Shown: positions 1 to 8,038 of the stretch, piece after piece
How positions within the stretch are numbered: position 1 is the first letter of the stretch
Layout: each line of letters opens with the position of its first letter
Source of the DNA: UMGS1387 sp045540015
GTDB lineage: Bacteria; Bacillota; Clostridia; Oscillospirales; CAG-382
Reading direction: 5' to 3'
Assembly (NCBI GenBank): GCA_045540015.1
Contig: JAZQGP010000015.1
Coordinates: 1 to 35,615, forward strand
DNA length: 35,615 nt
The notes under the pieces: model-generated
Seen by the model: the letters and a program-made list of their open reading frames with translations, nothing else
What the model was told of the DNA's origin: nothing
Database searches by the model: none
Translations under genes and position numbers: made by a program

Positions 1-1
1 C

Positions 2-166
2 ACATGCCGTATAAAGGCGGCAACTTCATATATAAAAAAAGGCTATAAAATCACCGCCATTTACGGACTGTGCGGATATAATGATTTTTCTACTTTTAAC
101 CGTAATTTTAATAAAATAATGGGTATGTCTCCTCGTGAATACAAAAGCACTCATTGTAAAAATTAA
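2..166 (+). CDS. AraC family transcriptional regulator, C-terminal fragment (cut by left edge)
   Basis: The frame is open from the left edge and ends at TAA 164-166, giving about 54 residues. It reads as the second half of an AraC/XylS double helix-turn-helix: a stretch resembling RIKAATSYIKKGYKITAI is followed by GLCGYNDFSTFNRNFNK and the family's end signature GMSPREYK. The family binds direct repeats upstream of sugar-use genes. The N-terminal sensor domain lies outside the window, so ligand and target cannot be named. It is separated from ychF by 180 bases holding the ychF promoter, so it is not in that transcription unit. The family call is firm; the role is unknown. Confidence 0.85.
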   Translation, partial: TCRIKAATSYIKKGYKITAIYGLCGYNDFSTFNRNFNKIMGMSPREYKSTHCKN

Positions 167-220
167 TTATCATCTAAATAATATCTTTTATAAAAATCGG
201 GACAAAAACTCGCATAATAA

Positions 221-249
221 TTGACTATTATCCAATATTGTGATATAAT
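221..249 (+). promoter_or_regulatory. sigma-A promoter for ychF
   Basis: A -35 box TTGACT (221-226) and a -10 box TATAAT (244-249) are separated by exactly 17 bases. Transcription would start near 256, leaving a leader of about 90 nt before the ychF start at 347. The rest of the 167-346 gap shows no other structure that I can identify. Confidence 0.75.
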
Positions 250-346
250 GTTTTGGTATAAAATTTGCAAGAAATAAAATTATATGGTGTCAAATTGGTG
301 TCAGGCCAGTTATAAAGCACTTGAAAACAAAGGAGATTGAAGATAA

Positions 347-1441
347 ATGAAATTAGGAATTGTAGGACTTCCGAACGTAGGAAAGAGCACGCTTTTCAAC
401 GCAATAACAAACGCAGGCGCGGACGCTGCGAATTATCCGTTCTGCACAATTGACCCGAATGTGGGAATCGCAACGGTTCCCGACAAGCGGCTTGATGTAC
501 TGGCAGAGATGTATAATCCTGAAAAGTACACACCCGCAGTTATTGAATTTGTTGATATTGCAGGACTTGTAAAGGGCGCGTCCGAGGGCGAAGGTCTCGG
601 AAACAAGTTCCTTTCACACATACGCGAGGTTGACGCAATTGTTCACGTTGTACGCTGCTTTGAGAATGATGACATCATTCACGTAAACGGACACATTGAT
701 CCTGCAGACGACGTTAATACGATAAACCTTGAGCTTATTTATTCGGATATTGAAATTGCTGAAAGACGTCTTGACAGAGCAAAGAAAATTCTTAAAGGAG
801 ATAAGTCTGCACAGAGGGAAATAGATCTTCTTGAGAAAATCCTTGCCGTTCTCAACGAGGGTAAAAAGGCAAGCAGTCTTGACTACTCAAAAGAAGAGCT
901 TGAAATGATGAGAGAAATTCCGCTTCTCTCGATGAAGCCCGTCATATATGTTGCAAACATTAACGAGGACGCTGTCGGCAGCGACCTTACGCAGAATCCG
1001 CACTATATGAGTCTTAAAGGCATTGCGGACGAGGAGAACTCGGGAATTATCAGCATATGCGCAGGTATTGAAGCCGAGATAAGCGAGCTTGAACCCGAGG
1101 AAAAGGCAGAATTTCTGAAGGACCTCGGCATTGAGCAGAGCGGTCTTGACAATCTTGTAACCGCAGGCTACGAGCTTCTCGGTCTTATCAGTTTCCTTAC
1201 AGCAGGACCTCAGGAGGTTCGTGCATGGACGATAGAAAGAGGAACAAAAGCTCCTCAGGCGGCAGGAAAGATTCACACCGACTTTGAACGCGGCTTTATC
1301 AGAGCCGAGGTTATCGCGTTTGACGACCTTGTTGCGTGCGGCTCAACGGCTGCTGCAAAGGAAAAGGGACTTATGCGTTCCGAGGGCAAGGAATACGTTA
1401 TGAAGGACGGAGACGTTGTTCTCTTCAGATTTAATGTATAA
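347..1441 (+). CDS. ychF: YchF/OLA1 family ribosome-associated P-loop ATPase
   Basis: The 364-residue protein matches the usual YchF length (about 363-366). It opens with a G1 P-loop GLPNVGKST (residues 7-15), followed by a DIAG G3 motif (about 70-73) and a C-terminal TGS domain ending in GDVVLFRFNV. YchF prefers ATP to GTP because its G4 motif departs from NKxD; here the corresponding segment reads YVANINED. The protein binds ribosomes and is linked to translation start and stress responses. The start is set by an AAAGGAG site about 12 bases upstream. It has its own promoter (221-249) and a strong terminator (1459-1486), so it is probably monocistronic. Confidence 0.97.
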   Translation: MKLGIVGLPNVGKSTLFNAITNAGADAANYPFCTIDPNVGIATVPDKRLDVLAEMYNPEKYTPAVIEFVDIAGLVKGASEGEGLGNKFLSHIREVDAIVHVVRCFENDDIIHVNGHIDPADDVNTINLELIYSDIEIAERRLDRAKKILKGDKSAQREIDLLEKILAVLNEGKKASSLDYSKEELEMMREIPLLSMKPVIYVANINEDAVGSDLTQNPHYMSLKGIADEENSGIISICAGIEAEISELEPEEKAEFLKDLGIEQSGLDNLVTAGYELLGLISFLTAGPQEVRAWTIERGTKAPQAAGKIHTDFERGFIRAEVIAFDDLVACGSTAAAKEKGLMRSEGKEYVMKDGDVVLFRFNV

Positions 1442-1458
1442 TAAAACATAAAGCGTTG

Positions 1459-1486
1459 AAAAAAGCACCCTATGGGGTGCTTTTTT
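1459..1486. terminator. Bidirectional intrinsic terminator shared by ychF and tRNA-Lys
   Basis: A hairpin with arms AAAAAAGCACCC and GGGTGCTTTTTT around a short loop is followed by a T-run on the plus strand and preceded by an A-run, which is a T-run on the minus strand. It can therefore stop ychF transcription rightward and tRNA-Lys transcription leftward. Confidence 0.85.
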
Positions 1487-1487
1487 C

Positions 1488-1563
1488 TGGTGCTCCTGTG
1501 GAGAGTCGAACTCCAGACACCTTGATTAAAAGTCAAGTGCTCTACCTACTGAGCTACAGGGGC
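1488..1563 (-). tRNA. tRNA-Lys (anticodon TTT)
   Basis: The reverse strand folds as a 76-nt cloverleaf including an encoded CCA (1488-1490). The anticodon stem CTTGA/TCAAG encloses loop CTTTTAA, giving anticodon TTT. The D arm (TAGCTCAGTAGGTAGAGC) and T arm (TGGAG-TTCGACT-CTCCA) are canonical. The acceptor stem GCCCCTG/CAGGAGC has a C3-A70 mismatch. A near-consensus promoter lies just upstream (1595-1623) and a terminator just downstream, so it is a single-gene unit. Confidence 0.95.
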
Positions 1564-1594
1564 AAATATTAAGTTTTCGTCAAGCAACGTTAAT

Positions 1595-1623
1595 AATATA
1601 GCATAATTGCAAGCGTTTGTCAA
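1595..1623 (-). promoter_or_regulatory. sigma-A promoter for tRNA-Lys
   Basis: On the minus strand, TTGACA (1618-1623) is followed by a 17-base spacer and TATATT (1595-1600). The predicted start is about 20-25 bases before the mature tRNA 5' end at 1563. Confidence 0.8.
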
Positions 1624-1728
1624 GATATTTTTTTCAATTCCGCATATTTTTGCAAAAGTGACAAGTTATTTTGCCCTTTGAATACAGATTTTGCCCCAAT
1701 ATACATAAAATATTCGGTTTTATTCGGA

Positions 1729-1932
1729 TTACGGCTTGTCTGACAGCCCGACAATATAATCAATTGAGACGTTGTACAGTTTTGCAAGCTTTACTAACAT
1801 TTCTACAGGGATTAGACTAACACCTTGCTCATACCTTGCATAAACTTGTCTTTTGCAAATAAGATAATTTGCTATTTGTTGCTGTGTCATATTGTTGTCT
1901 GTTCGTAATTCGTATAATCGTTTGAAATGCAT
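1729..1932 (-). CDS. Small XRE-family helix-turn-helix repressor
   Basis: A 67-residue protein beginning MHFKRLYELR. It is essentially one Cro/C1-type DNA-binding domain: the helix-turn-helix reads MTQQQIANYL-ICKRQVYARYEQG, followed by the usual PVEMLVKLAKLYNVSIDYIVG end. I chose the start at 1930-1932 because AGGAGGA sits 7-9 bases upstream; the longer frame to 2049 has no such site and adds a non-family N-terminus. Proteins of this size usually repress their own or neighbouring promoters. It is divergent from the rhaM promoter at 2089-2117, so it could control that leader, but this is only inference from position. Confidence 0.88.
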   Translation of the reverse strand: MHFKRLYELRTDNNMTQQQIANYLICKRQVYARYEQGVSLIPVEMLVKLAKLYNVSIDYIVGLSDKP

Positions 1933-2088
1933 ATTATCTATTCCTCCTGAAATTCTTTTATCGGAAAATGTGTGGTTTTTATTTAAATGGTATCGTTTAG
2001 TTGCAAGAATTGTGTGTTTTTTAAAATTACGGTCTTGATTTCGGCTCACGTCATGATTTCTGAATATTAAAATGTTTCCATTTTTATA

Positions 2089-2117
2089 TTGAAATGGTTT
2101 TGTGCGTGTGGTATAAT
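2089..2117 (+). promoter_or_regulatory. sigma-A promoter for the rhaM operon
   Basis: TTGAAA (2089-2094), a 17-base spacer and a perfect TATAAT (2112-2117). The -10 box directly abuts the first palindrome of the leader (2118-2138), so transcription should begin inside it, near 2124, and give a structured leader of about 175 nt before rhaM. Confidence 0.7.
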
Positions 2118-2267
2118 GATTTCATCGAAGATGAAATCAGCTAAATTTGCTAACGCGAGCTAAATGTGCTGCCGCACGCTAAATCACTTCGTAGCTAAAT
2201 TGACCTGCGGTCAGCTATTAAGCGAAGCGGAATAATTTAACTTTGCAAATTGTTGCAAAATTTAGCT
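2118..2267 (+). repeat. Mosaic of short palindromes joined by AGCTAAAT-type spacers (rhaM leader)
   Basis: Visible hairpins: 2118-2138 (GATTTCATC/GATGAAATC, loop GAA), 2166-2177 (GTGC/GCAC), 2201-2213 (TGACC/GGTCA) and 2242-2259 (TTTGCAA/TTGCAAA). The octamer AGCTAAAT, or GCTAAAT, recurs between them at about 2139, 2158, 2178 and 2193. The outer segments 2139-2150 and 2255-2267 are complementary apart from one bulged base, so the block can close into one branched fold. It does not match a riboswitch class that I know. It may be an intergenic palindromic repeat family rather than a dedicated regulator. Confidence 0.6.
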
Positions 2268-2299
2268 AAAAGAGCGGCATCTAAAAGGGAGATTAAAAA

Positions 2300-2611
2300 A
2301 TGATAATCGGATTTAAAATGAAGCTGTATGAAGGCAAGACGGAAGAATACCGGAGAAGGCATAATGAATTGTGGCCGGAAATGAAAGATATGATTCATGA
2401 ATACGGCGGCAAGAATTACACAATATTTTTAGACGAAGAAACCAACGACTTGTTCGGATACCTTGAGATCGAAGACATAGAAAAATGGAGAAAGTCATCG
2501 GACACTGAAATAAACAAAAAATGGCAGGGGTATATGGCGGAGCTCATGGAAACCAACGATGACGGAAGTCCCGTTTCTATATCTTTAAAAAATGTATTTC
2601 ATTTAGATTGA
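2300..2611 (+). CDS. rhaM: L-rhamnose mutarotase
   Basis: The 103-residue protein matches the usual RhaM length (about 104). It interconverts alpha and beta anomers of L-rhamnose, feeding the isomerase; relatives act on other deoxy sugars. Family marks are the opening MIIGFKMKLYEG, the active-site stretch YRRRHNELWPEM with His21 and Trp25, NYTIFLDEE, a late WQGYMAELM, and the terminal FHLD where the family usually ends FHLE or similar. A GGGAG site lies about 8 bases upstream. It is the first gene after the promoter at 2089-2117. No rhamnose isomerase, kinase or aldolase is in the window, so the actual sugar is unproven. Confidence 0.9.
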   Translation: MIIGFKMKLYEGKTEEYRRRHNELWPEMKDMIHEYGGKNYTIFLDEETNDLFGYLEIEDIEKWRKSSDTEINKKWQGYMAELMETNDDGSPVSISLKNVFHLD

Positions 2612-2707
2612 AATATAAAACAAGCGGCAACACCGTTGAGGAAGAAATTCACAATGAAATAATAAAACAGAATATAATAATGTTCATATTAAAGTAAAGG
2701 AGATTAG

Positions 2708-3712
2708 ATGATGAAAACTGCTTACGAAAACAACAAAGAATTAATCCAACTGCAAAAGCCGTCAATGGCATTTGACGGAAAGGATTTTGAAGCCTGGAAA
2801 ATTTCTGCAAGGGCAAAGCTTTCCGAGCTTCTCGGTATGGATAAGTTTACCAAAGTTGATTCTGCTTTGGAAATAGAATATGAGAAGAAAATAGACAATG
2901 CTACCGAAATCCGATTCACGTTTCAAACAGAAGAGGGCTACAGAGTGCCTTGTCACATGTGGCTTCCTGACGGAGTTGAAAAGCCGCCTGTTATTATTTG
3001 TTTACAGGGACATTCCAAAGGAATGCATATTTCTCTCGGAAGACCAAAGTATGACGGTGATGAAAATTCAATTAAAGGCGGAGACCGTGATTTCTGCGTG
3101 AGGGCGATTAAAGAAGGTTTTGCGGCAATTGCCGTTGAACAGAGAAACTTCGGCGAATGCGGCGGAAGTGAAAAAGGCCCTTGTTGTTTTGAATCGTCAA
3201 TGACGGCGCTTCTTATGGGAAGAACAACGGTAGGCGAGCGTGTATGGGATATTTCCCGACTTATCGATGTTCTTGAAAACGAATTTTCCGATAAAGTAAA
3301 TACCGATATGATTTGCTGCATGGGTAATTCCGGCGGCGGTACAGCAACGGCGTATGTTGCAGCTCTTGAGGACAGACTTGCTCTTGCAATGCCGTCCTGT
3401 GCAATGTGCACATTTAAAGATTCTATAGGTGCAATGAATCACTGTTCCTGTAATTATGTTCCTAAAATAGCTGAATATTTTGACATGGGCGACCTTCTTG
3501 CGATGGCGTGCCCCAAATATTTTGTACAGGTATCCGGAATTGAAGATCCGATTTTCCCGCTGTTCGGCGCAGAAGAAGTTTTCCAAAAAGGAAAAAAGGC
3601 ATATGAGGCATGTGGAAAAGGCGACAGGACTGCTCTTGTAAAGGGTAACGGCGGACACAGATTCTATGCGGATGATGCATGGCCGATTGTACATAAATAT
3701 CTTGGCATCTGA
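2708..3712 (+). CDS. Alpha/beta hydrolase, acetyl-xylan-esterase/dienelactone-hydrolase-like
   Basis: A 334-residue cytoplasmic protein with no signal peptide. A family-typical lid and beta-strand region (PVIICLQGHSKGMHI, about residues 94-108) precedes EQRNFGECGG. The nucleophile elbow is GNSGGG with Ser208; Asp280 (SGIEDPIFP) and His317 (GNGGHRFY) complete a plausible triad. Relatives annotated as acetyl xylan esterases or Abhydrolase_7 proteins remove ester groups from sugars. The gene sits 96 bases after rhaM and has AAAGGAG before a double ATG (2708 or 2711). Its place between a sugar mutarotase and a glycosidase-like gene suggests de-esterification of an imported oligosaccharide. The exact substrate is inference. 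Confidence 0.75.
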   Translation: MMKTAYENNKELIQLQKPSMAFDGKDFEAWKISARAKLSELLGMDKFTKVDSALEIEYEKKIDNATEIRFTFQTEEGYRVPCHMWLPDGVEKPPVIICLQGHSKGMHISLGRPKYDGDENSIKGGDRDFCVRAIKEGFAAIAVEQRNFGECGGSEKGPCCFESSMTALLMGRTTVGERVWDISRLIDVLENEFSDKVNTDMICCMGNSGGGTATAYVAALEDRLALAMPSCAMCTFKDSIGAMNHCSCNYVPKIAEYFDMGDLLAMACPKYFVQVSGIEDPIFPLFGAEEVFQKGKKAYEACGKGDRTALVKGNGGHRFYADDAWPIVHKYLGI

Positions 3713-3826
3713 ACCGTTCATTAAATGATTACATCAAAGGCAAACGGCCTTTGGTATAAATAAAAAAGGAGAAATATATACAGTTATCCTTGGTTTTACG
3801 ATGATTGTATTACAAAGCAAAGAACG

Positions 3827-5767
3827 ATGAGTTACAAAATCAGACCGTTAATCGGAAATTTAAATTCTAAAGACCGCGAAACAGTGATTTTTGCGGCAAA
3901 GGAACTTCAAAAATATTTAACCCTTGTATCCGACAACGATTTTTCTGTCATTCCCACAGAAAAACGTGATGAAAATGAAACAGGTGCAGTGTACCTTGGC
4001 ATCAATCTTTCCAAAGCTATTCTTTCTGTAGAAAATGCAGATCTTGATGATGCAATATTGATTGATGTGAATAACTTTACAGGTGTTATAACAGGTACAA
4101 ATGCGCGTTCGGTGCTTATTGCGGCATACCGTTATCTTAAAGAGCTCGGTTTTGCTTTTATACGTCCCGGAAAAGGCGGCGAGCATTATCCCGAAGAGTT
4201 GAATCTTAAGGCTGTGTCCGTAAACGAAAAAGCTTCGTACCGTCACAGAAGTATATGTATAGAGGGTTCTGTTTTCCAGAAAAATCTTACAGACATTATT
4301 GACTGGCTGCCAAAAGCTGCAATGAACGGTTATTTTGTTCAGTTCAAACTGCCAAAGGTGTTTTTTGATCGCTGGTATTTAGAGGATACACCCTACAGGG
4401 ACAAGGAAATGCTCAGTTATGACGACATAAAGGCTATGGTTGAGCTTGGCGAAGAAGAAATGAAAAAAAGAAGCCTTATGTATCACACCATGGGACATGG
4501 CTGGACTTGCCAGGCGTTTGGAGTAGACGGAATATCGTGGGAAGAGGGCGATGAACCTGATCCCAAGTATAATGAATTGATTGCTCTTGTAAACGGCGAA
4601 CGAAAGTTATGGAAAAACGGTCCCCTTATAACAAACCTTTGTTATTCCAACCCGAAAGCAAAGCAGCGCATCACCGATGATGTCCTGAATTACTGCAAGG
4701 AAAACCCTGACGTTTCTTATGTTCATTTCTGGCTTTCCGACGGTACTAACAATTTCTGTGAGTGTGATAATTGCCGAGGCACAAGACCGTCTGATTTCTA
4801 TGTTCAATTGCTCAACGAAATTGACGAAAAGCTTACAAAGGCAAATTTAAACACAAAAATTGTATTTTTGATTTATGTAGATTTGCTTTGGAAACCCGTT
4901 TGTGAAAAGCTTAAGAACAGCGACCGCTTTGTTATGATGTTTGCGCCCATATCGCGTTCCTATTCAAAGCCCTTTGATCCGGATTCCACAGCTCAGATAC
5001 GTCCGTTTGAGCTTAATAAGCTGGAATTCCCTGCAGATATCGGTGAAAATATTGCATACCTTAAAGACTGGCAGCAGGATTTTAAATGCGACAGCTTTGA
5101 TTTTGACTATCATTTCATGTGGGAGCATTACTTTGACTTTGCTCAGTACAGACTTGCCGAAGTCCTTTATCAGGATATAAAGAATCTTGAACCTCTCGGT
5201 CTTAACGGACTCGTCAGCTGTCAGATACAAAGAGCCTTTCTTCCGACTTCACTATGCATGAATGTAATGGCGGATACACTGTGGAACAAAGAGGTTGACT
5301 TTGATGCTCTTTCCGACAATGTACTTAAGACAGAGTTCGGCGACAAGTATGCCGGGGTAAAGAAATACCTGTCTGATTTGTCTAAGTACGGTGCTGTAAA
5401 ATTTGTAAACGTAAGAGAACACGATGATATTGTTACAGACAAAAATGTCAGTGACTTGACCACGGCTATACAGACAATAGACAATTTCATGCCTGTCATT
5501 GAAGCAGAGAAGGCAAATTCGGGAAAACAGTCTGCGTGGGAAAAGCTTGAGTTCCATGCAGAGTTGTACAGAACCATGCTTGAATACTATCTTGAAGCGG
5601 CAAAGGGCAACGGTTTTGGTGATTATGATCATATAAAGGATATGGCTCTTAAAAACGAGCTTCGTTTCAAGGATGAATTTGATGCACAGTACTTTTTACA
5701 AACCTTTGGAAACCACGTTGTAAAAAGACTCAGATCCACCATGCCTAAAGAATTTGTTAACGTATAA
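3827..5767 (+). CDS. DUF4838 domain-containing, glycosidase-like protein
   Basis: A 646-residue protein without a signal peptide. The N-terminus (RETVIFAAKELQKYL, then AVYLGINL) resembles the non-catalytic N-domain of GH67/GH20-type enzymes. The middle holds the DUF4838 signature around residues 299-330: HFWLSDGTNN-CECDNC-RPSDFYVQLLNEID, with clustered cysteines that could bind a metal. The family is predicted to be a TIM-barrel glycosidase; I know of no settled reaction. Translation start is uncertain: no Shine-Dalgarno site lies at normal spacing before 3827, whereas AAAAAAGGAG sits about 55 bases upstream, and a tiny frame (ATG 3801 to TGA 3828-3830) overlaps the start as ATGA, allowing translational coupling. 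The probable operon continues with the M20 gene 40 bases later. Confidence 0.8.
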   Translation: MSYKIRPLIGNLNSKDRETVIFAAKELQKYLTLVSDNDFSVIPTEKRDENETGAVYLGINLSKAILSVENADLDDAILIDVNNFTGVITGTNARSVLIAAYRYLKELGFAFIRPGKGGEHYPEELNLKAVSVNEKASYRHRSICIEGSVFQKNLTDIIDWLPKAAMNGYFVQFKLPKVFFDRWYLEDTPYRDKEMLSYDDIKAMVELGEEEMKKRSLMYHTMGHGWTCQAFGVDGISWEEGDEPDPKYNELIALVNGERKLWKNGPLITNLCYSNPKAKQRITDDVLNYCKENPDVSYVHFWLSDGTNNFCECDNCRGTRPSDFYVQLLNEIDEKLTKANLNTKIVFLIYVDLLWKPVCEKLKNSDRFVMMFAPISRSYSKPFDPDSTAQIRPFELNKLEFPADIGENIAYLKDWQQDFKCDSFDFDYHFMWEHYFDFAQYRLAEVLYQDIKNLEPLGLNGLVSCQIQRAFLPTSLCMNVMADTLWNKEVDFDALSDNVLKTEFGDKYAGVKKYLSDLSKYGAVKFVNVREHDDIVTDKNVSDLTTAIQTIDNFMPVIEAEKANSGKQSAWEKLEFHAELYRTMLEYYLEAAKGNGFGDYDHIKDMALKNELRFKDEFDAQYFLQTFGNHVVKRLRSTMPKEFVNV

Positions 5768-5807
5768 TTGATGTATTGCATTTTGTAAGTACTGTGAGTG
5801 GAATCGG

Positions 5808-6965
5808 GTGACTAAAATGGTATGTGACAAGCTGTTTTCGGAAATAGATAAGCTGTATGAAAAATACCTTGGTGTGTGGGTGGATGTGTGCAACATAGAA
5901 AGCCCGACAGACTGCAAGGAAGGACTTGACAGAGTTGGTGCATATTTTGCGGACATGGCAGAAGAGCGAGGCTGGCAGGTTGAAATTTGCAGGCAGGATA
6001 TTGCGGGCGATGTTGTGTGCATCACAATGAATCCCGAGGCTGAAAATGCGCCTGTTACACTTTCGGGACACATAGACACGGTTCACGCACTCGGCTCATT
6101 CGGATATCCGCCGGTAAAGCAGGATGATGAAAAGCTTTACGGACCCGGAGTGTTTGACGATAAGGGCGGAGTAGTTGCGGCGTTTCTTGCAATGGATGCA
6201 CTTGAAAGGGTTGGTTTCAAATCCCGTCCGGTAAAACTTATTTTGCAGACAGACGAGGAAAAAGGAAGCGCAACAAGTAACAAGGCAACTGTTGAATACA
6301 TGTGTGAAAAAGCCAAAGGCTCTGTCGCGTTTCTCAACTGTGAGGTGCACACGCACAACAAGACAACGCTCATACGAAAAGGTTTTCTCAGATATGAAAT
6401 AGAGATTACGGGTAAATGGGCGCAGAGTAATGCATATTCAACAGGTGTGAGTGCAATTGCGCAGGCAGCGCATATGATATGTGAACTGGAAAAATTCAAG
6501 GACGGTGACGGTCTTGAATGCAACTGCGGAAAAATAGAGGGTGGCGACGATGCTTTTTCGGTTGCCGACAAGTGCACACTGCTTGTGAGTTTCAGATTTA
6601 CTTCTCCCGAACAGAGAGATACGGCAAAGGAATTTGTTGAAAAGCTGTGCCAAAATGTAATAGTTGAAGGATGCGGATATACTGCAACCCAAAAGACTTA
6701 CAGACCAGCCATGCCGCTTGTAAAGAGAAACCTTGACCTTATGGAAACGGTTAACGGAATTTACAAGGAAAACGGTCTTGACGAGCTTGACTATATAATG
6801 AGTTACGGCGGCTCAGACGCCACAAATATAACAAAATGCGGCATACCTTGTCTTGATTCATGCGGTGTTGAAGGCGGAGGCATTCATTCCTTAAATGAGT
6901 TTTCGGTAAAGAAGACGCTTGCTGAATCGGCAAAAAGGGTTGCGGCGGTTATATACTGCATATAA
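5808..6965 (+). CDS. M20 family metallopeptidase/deacylase (ArgE/DapE/CPG2-like)
   Basis: A 385-residue protein with the co-catalytic zinc set: HID with His88 and Asp90 (TLSGHIDTVH), bridging Asp117 (GPGVFDDKGG), the acid pair Glu150-Glu151 (TDEEKGS), a likely Glu179 ligand and His360 near the end (GGGIHSLNE). The family hydrolyses N-acyl amino acids, dipeptides or related amides; the substrate cannot be fixed from motifs. The start is GTG at 5808 or ATG at 5817; neither has a strong Shine-Dalgarno site, so 5808 is provisional. It lies 40 bases after the DUF4838 gene and 32 before gpsA, so it is very likely co-transcribed. Placed among sugar genes, it could remove an amide or acyl group from a modified sugar, which is inference. 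Confidence 0.88.
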   Translation: MTKMVCDKLFSEIDKLYEKYLGVWVDVCNIESPTDCKEGLDRVGAYFADMAEERGWQVEICRQDIAGDVVCITMNPEAENAPVTLSGHIDTVHALGSFGYPPVKQDDEKLYGPGVFDDKGGVVAAFLAMDALERVGFKSRPVKLILQTDEEKGSATSNKATVEYMCEKAKGSVAFLNCEVHTHNKTTLIRKGFLRYEIEITGKWAQSNAYSTGVSAIAQAAHMICELEKFKDGDGLECNCGKIEGGDDAFSVADKCTLLVSFRFTSPEQRDTAKEFVEKLCQNVIVEGCGYTATQKTYRPAMPLVKRNLDLMETVNGIYKENGLDELDYIMSYGGSDATNITKCGIPCLDSCGVEGGGIHSLNEFSVKKTLAESAKRVAAVIYCI

Positions 6966-6997
6966 ATTACAGAAGAGTTTATGAAAGGAAGAAGCAA

Positions 6998-7954
6998 TTG
7001 AAAATTACTGTTATAGGCTGCGGAAGATGGGGTTCATGTATTGCATGGTATCTCGACAGAACAGGACACGATGTAACATTATACGGCATAAAAGGAACTC
7101 CTCAGATTGAGGAGCTTTTGGCAACGCGTAAAAACGCGCTTTTGTCTCTCCCTGAGAGCATTACGCTTACAACGGATATAAACAGTGCCAAAAACGCCGA
7201 GGTTATTGTCATTTCAATTCCGTCACAGGCGCTTTCATCTCTTGCAAATGAGCTTCGAGAGCTTGGAATTTGCGGAAAAGACATAGTGCTTTGCATGAAG
7301 GGAATCGAGATTTCAACCGGAAGACGTCTCTCGGAAATTGTCTCACAGGAATTGGGCGACAAAAACGGCGTTGCCGTTTGGCTCGGTCCCGGCCACGTGC
7401 AGGAGTTTACAAGAGGAATCCCAAACTGTATGGTTATCGACAGCGAGGACGACAAACTTAAAGAAAAGCTTGTCAAAGAGTTCTCAAGTGATCTTATACG
7501 CTTCTATTTCGGAACGGACCTTATCGGAAACGAAATAGGCGCAGCTGCAAAAAACGTTATCGGAATTGCGGCAGGCATGCTTGACGGAATGAACCTCACA
7601 ACGCTTAAAGGAGCGCTTATGTCGCGAGGTACACGTGAGATTGCACGTCTTATAAAGGCTGCAGGAGGAAACGAGCTTTCGGCATACGGGCTTTGCCATC
7701 TCGGCGATTACGAGGCAACAGTGTTCTCTCAGTTCAGCCATAACAGACGCTTTGGCGAAAACTATATAAAGGGCGAGAGCTTTGACAGCCTTGCCGAAGG
7801 GTATTATACGGTAAAGGCTCTTATTGAAATGGCACAAAAGCTGGAGGTGGATTTGCCGATCTGCTCGGCTGTATATTCCATTCTTTATGAAAATGCAGAT
7901 GCAAAGACGGCGCTTGGGCAATTGTTTGCAAGAGCAATCAAAAATGAATTCTGA
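6998..7954 (+). CDS. gpsA: Glycerol-3-phosphate dehydrogenase (NAD(P)+)
   Basis: A 318-residue soluble enzyme, slightly shorter than the usual 330-340. The N-terminal Rossmann motif is GCGRWGSCIA; MKGIE and LGPGHVQE follow; the C-terminal domain has GNEIGAAAKNVIGIAAGM with the conserved lysine and HLGDYEATVFSQFSHNRRFG in place of the family's GLGDL...SRNRxFG. It makes sn-glycerol 3-phosphate from dihydroxyacetone phosphate for phospholipid synthesis. The start is TTG at 6998, supported by AAAGGAAG about 9 bases upstream; the nearby ATG at 6981 is out of frame. It follows the M20 gene by 32 bases. The changed second motif (Tyr in place of Leu) is slightly off-consensus. Confidence 0.9.
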   Translation: MKITVIGCGRWGSCIAWYLDRTGHDVTLYGIKGTPQIEELLATRKNALLSLPESITLTTDINSAKNAEVIVISIPSQALSSLANELRELGICGKDIVLCMKGIEISTGRRLSEIVSQELGDKNGVAVWLGPGHVQEFTRGIPNCMVIDSEDDKLKEKLVKEFSSDLIRFYFGTDLIGNEIGAAAKNVIGIAAGMLDGMNLTTLKGALMSRGTREIARLIKAAGGNELSAYGLCHLGDYEATVFSQFSHNRRFGENYIKGESFDSLAEGYYTVKALIEMAQKLEVDLPICSAVYSILYENADAKTALGQLFARAIKNEF

Positions 7955-8038
7955 TTGTTAAAATAACTAAAGAAGCTATCTAAAACAGTAAGTCTTTGGT
8001 TAAATCGGAAATTTATTCCCGAATTTAATAAAAAAGCC

